Assembly (NCBI GenBank): GCA_017617525.1 | Contig: JAFZWA010000038.1 | Span: forward strand, 1 to 64,000 | Length of the DNA: 64,000 nucleotides | Direction of reading: 5' to 3' | From: Clostridiales bacterium | Lineage (GTDB): Bacteria > Bacillota > Clostridia > Saccharofermentanales > Saccharofermentanaceae | Shown: positions 61,573-64,000 of the stretch, piece after piece | How the letters are laid out: each line of letters starts with the position of its first letter | Position numbering within the stretch: the stretch's first letter is position 1 | The notes under the pieces: model-generated | What the model was told of the DNA's origin: nothing | Seen by the model: the letters and a program-made list of their open reading frames with translations, nothing else | Databases searched by the model: none | Made by a program: the position numbers and the translations under genes

Positions 61573-62664
61573 TCAAACGTTGAAACGGAAGAGAACAACG
61601 TCTCCGTCCTTCATGACGTATTCCTTACCTTCGGATCTTACAAGACCCTTTTCCTTAGCTGCTGTATACGTACCACATGCCATCAGGTCATCAAAAGCTA
61701 CGACCTCGGCACGGATGAATCCGCGCTCGAAATCCGAGTGGATCTTACCGGCAGCCTGAGGAGCCTTTGTTCCGTTCTTGATCGTCCAAGCACGAACTTC
61801 CTGCGGACCTGCTGTCAGGTAGGAGATGAGACCTAAGAGTTTATAGCTTGCCTGAATCATCTTATCAAGACCGGACTGGGAAAGACCGAGTTCTTCAAGG
61901 AACATAGCCTTTTCTTCCGGATCGAGCATCGCGATCTCTTCTTCGATCTTTGCGGAGATAACAACGCATTCCTCACCGGAGCGTGCGGCGATCTCCTGAA
62001 CTGTTTTTACATAATCGATGTCCGGGCTGGAGATATCGCTCTCTGCGATATTCGCAACGTAAAGGACCGGCTTCAGGGAAAGAAGAGCGAGGTCTTTTAC
62101 GAATTCCATTTCTTCTTCGTCAAAGGTGAGGGACCTCGCCGGCTTTTCTTCTTCGAGAGTCTTGGCGATCCTCTCATAGCAGTCGAGTTCAGCCTGGAAC
62201 TTCTTGTCGCCGCCTTTCATCATCTTTCTGACCTTGTCCAGTCGACGGTCCATGTATTCCATATCGGAAAGGATGAGTTCAAGTTCAATGGTTTCGATAT
62301 CGCGCTTCGGGTTTGCTCCGCCGTCAACGTGAACGACATTGGAATCATCGAAGCAGCGAACTACGTGAACGATTGCGTCTACTTCACGGATGTTTGCGAG
62401 GAACTTGTTTCCAAGACCTTCGCCTTTGCTGGCGCCACGTACGAGACCCGCGATATCTACGAATTCGATAACAGCAGGTGTGTATTTTTCAGGATTGTAC
62501 ATCTTGGCAAGTTCATCCAGACGGCTGTCCGGAACGGAAACAACGCCGACATTCGGCTCGATCGTGCAGAAAGGATAGTTTGCGGATTCTGCGCCGGCCT
62601 TTGTGATTGCGTTAAAAAGTGTGCTCTTGCCGACGTTCGGCAAACCAACGATACCAAGTTTCAT
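61573..62664 (-). CDS. ychF: Redox-regulated ATPase YchF
   Basis: Obg-related P-loop NTPase that prefers ATP, linked to ribosome function and oxidative stress. The 363-residue protein begins [20 protein letters not shown], has the G3-like [17 protein letters not shown] near residue 70, and an altered G4 motif VANIAE, typical of the ATP-binding YchF group. A C-terminal TGS domain follows ([20 protein letters not shown]). It is on the minus strand, convergent with the SDR gene. Confidence 0.97.
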   Translation of the reverse strand: MKLGIVGLPNVGKSTLFNAITKAGAESANYPFCTIEPNVGVVSVPDSRLDELAKMYNPEKYTPAVIEFVDIAGLVRGASKGEGLGNKFLANIREVDAIVHVVRCFDDSNVVHVDGGANPKRDIETIELELILSDMEYMDRRLDKVRKMMKGGDKKFQAELDCYERIAKTLEEEKPARSLTFDEEEMEFVKDLALLSLKPVLYVANIAESDISSPDIDYVKTVQEIAARSGEECVVISAKIEEEIAMLDPEEKAMFLEELGLSQSGLDKMIQASYKLLGLISYLTAGPQEVRAWTIKNGTKAPQAAGKIHSDFERGFIRAEVVAFDDLMACGTYTAAKEKGLVRSEGKEYVMKDGDVVLFRFNV

Positions 62665-62713
62665 GAAATGACCTCATCTCTATATATTTAGATTTATATA
62701 TCAACAACGCCAT

Positions 62714-62722
62714 ATTATAGCA
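62714..62722 (-). promoter_or_regulatory. Extended -10 promoter of ychF
   Basis: Minus-strand TGCTATAAT, perfect extended -10, 50 bases upstream of the ychF ATG. Confidence 0.65.
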
Positions 62723-62817
62723 CATTTCAAACTTTTGTCGTGATTTGTAGCAAAAAACAGCAGATATACAAAAAGGGGAAGAGTAAACTCGTGTAAATCC
62801 TATGCAGGAGGCACGAA

Positions 62818-64000
62818 ATGACGCAGATCTCTCCCAAAAACGCAAGAGTGAAGACCCTGTATCTTCAAGGGCTGGAAGGAATGGTCGCCGAAGTTGAGGC
62901 ATCGATCTTCCCGGGACTTCCGAGCTTTGAAGTGGTGGGTCTTGGTGACTCCTCGATACGTGAAGCCAAAGAAAGAGTTCGTGCCAGTATCCGGTCCTGC
63001 GGATTTATATTCCCCAATCAGCGTCTTCTCGTAAATATCTCCCCGGCGTATCTGCATAAATCCGGATCCTCCTTCGACCTTGCGATCGCGATGGCGATCC
63101 TTCTCGCCACAGGTCAGGTGGAACAGCAGGTGAGAGATGTCGTGATATACGGTGAATTATCACTTACAGGTGAAGTCCGTCCCGTACCCGGAAGCGTTTC
63201 CCGTCTTTTATGCATGGAAAATGAGAATGAAAAAACCTGTATCGTTCCGAGAAAAGATATGGACGAAGCGTATCTTCTCGGTGTAAAAGTCAGAGGAGTC
63301 GAAACACTGATGGAAGCAATATCAGTTGTTTGCGGATACACAAATGAGGATGAGATCGATCCTTCGTATGAGTTAGATGAAGATCTCCCCGAACCATCCG
63401 TCGATATATCGACATTAAGAGGACAGCCTGCCGCGCTGCGCGCGATCACTCTTGCGGCAGCTGGTTTTCATAATATGCTTCTTGTCGGATCTCCGGGTAC
63501 AGGTAAGTCATTGTCCGCGCGGATACTTCAAGGTATCCTTCCTCCACTGACAAAAGAAGAAAAGATCGATCTTCTTCGTGTGGAAAGTTCTCTTACGGTT
63601 TTGCCCAAGGAGAGCATTTCCTCAATGGAAAGGCCTTTCCGTTATGTTCATCACACATGTACCCCTTCGGCTATGGTCGGAGGTGGAAGAAATGCCGTTC
63701 CGGGAGAGATCTCACGAGCATTAAACGGGATATTGTTTTTAGATGAACTTCCGGAGTTTTCACCCAAAGTTCTGGATCTTCTTCGAGTACCGATCGAAAC
63801 CGGGGAGATGAAAGTATCCAGAAATAACTGTACCAATGTATTTCCGGCACGGTTTATGCTGATCGGTGCCATGAATCCGTGCAGATGCGGCAAGTGCCTG
63901 GAATCACCGTCAGAATGCACTTGTTCTCCATCCATGATCACTTCGTATCAGGGAAAGGTCAGCGGAGCCCTTTTGGATCGGATGGACATTTACTGCCCAT
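62818..64000 (+). CDS. YifB/ComM-family Mg-chelatase-like AAA+ ATPase (partial)
   Basis: The gene begins at ATG 62818 with CAGGAGG upstream and is cut by the right edge after 394 codons; the full family length is about 500. The N-terminal Lon-like domain carries VKTLYLQGLEGMVAEVEA, FPGLPSFEVVGLGDSSIREAK and NISPAYLHKSGSSFDLAIA. The AAA+ part has Walker A LLVGSPGTGKSLSARIL, the Walker B-like segment GILFLDELPEF, and the Cys pattern NPCRCGKC. Homologues act in natural transformation (ComM branch migration) or have unknown roles. No reason to think it is broken. Confidence 0.93.
   Translation, partial: MTQISPKNARVKTLYLQGLEGMVAEVEASIFPGLPSFEVVGLGDSSIREAKERVRASIRSCGFIFPNQRLLVNISPAYLHKSGSSFDLAIAMAILLATGQVEQQVRDVVIYGELSLTGEVRPVPGSVSRLLCMENENEKTCIVPRKDMDEAYLLGVKVRGVETLMEAISVVCGYTNEDEIDPSYELDEDLPEPSVDISTLRGQPAALRAITLAAAGFHNMLLVGSPGTGKSLSARILQGILPPLTKEEKIDLLRVESSLTVLPKESISSMERPFRYVHHTCTPSAMVGGGRNAVPGEISRALNGILFLDELPEFSPKVLDLLRVPIETGEMKVSRNNCTNVFPARFMLIGAMNPCRCGKCLESPSECTCSPSMITSYQGKVSGALLDRMDIYCP

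Overview
The window is a stretch of chromosome from a low-to-mid GC Gram-positive anaerobe, most likely a member of the Clostridia. The evidence is the gene order rpsB-tsf-pyrH-frr-uppS-cdsA-dxr-rseP-ispG-polC, a PolC-type replicase, a PASTA-domain kinase with its PP2C partner, a T-box upstream of thrS, an L20-type leader upstream of infC, and many Lys-rich lipoproteins with Thr/Glu/Pro linkers. A lipoprotein xylanase and a very large 2-hydroxyacyl-CoA dehydratase activase suggest a gut or rumen plant-fibre fermenter. A Saccharofermentans or Ruminococcus-like organism is a guess from style, not a demonstrated placement.

Layout. From 1 to 25.4 kb nearly everything is on the plus strand and densely packed. 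It runs: ribosome and translation factors (rpsB, tsf, frr); UMP kinase; isoprenoid and lipid-carrier synthesis (uppS, cdsA, dxr, ispG) with the site-2 protease rseP; replication (polC, priA); N-terminal formyl-methionine handling and rRNA modification (def, fmt, rsmB, rlmN); the Stp/PrkC signalling pair; and rsgA, rpe and thiN. A minus-strand aminotransferase (25.4-26.6 kb) ends this block. Two tandem DUF805-like membrane proteins precede the infC-rpmI-rplT operon, which is followed by a TrmH-family RNA methyltransferase and a potassium uptake set (two TrkA-like subunits plus TrkH).

From about 32.6 to 50.7 kb the character changes. Genes sit on both strands, are separated by strong terminators, and mostly encode lipoproteins or small membrane proteins of unknown function. 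They are mixed with an acyltransferase, an ADP-ribosylglycohydrolase, thrS with its T-box, one tRNA-Pro, an MscS channel, a lipoprotein GH10 xylanase, dihydrofolate reductase, an orphan ABC-2-like permease and a protein with a histone-H1-like tail. This is the lineage-specific part and holds the less-explained signals: palindromes around the xylanase promoter, repeated ATGTGCA boxes before a small conserved-looking gene, and overlapping divergent promoters of two lipoproteins.

From 50.7 kb to the end the window returns to plus-strand housekeeping-like genes: the 1464-residue activase, polA, coaE, a small membrane protein, an ABC exporter and an SDR oxidoreductase. After these come minus-strand ychF and the start of a YifB/ComM-type ATPase that runs off the right edge.

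Two genes appear to use non-canonical start codons. infC has ATC, consistent with IF3 autoregulation known elsewhere. rsgA has no ATG, GTG or TTG at its N-terminus and probably starts at ACG or ATT. I found no CRISPR array, prophage, insertion sequence or rRNA. I saw no convincing wholly new multi-gene system; the best leads are regulatory and architectural.
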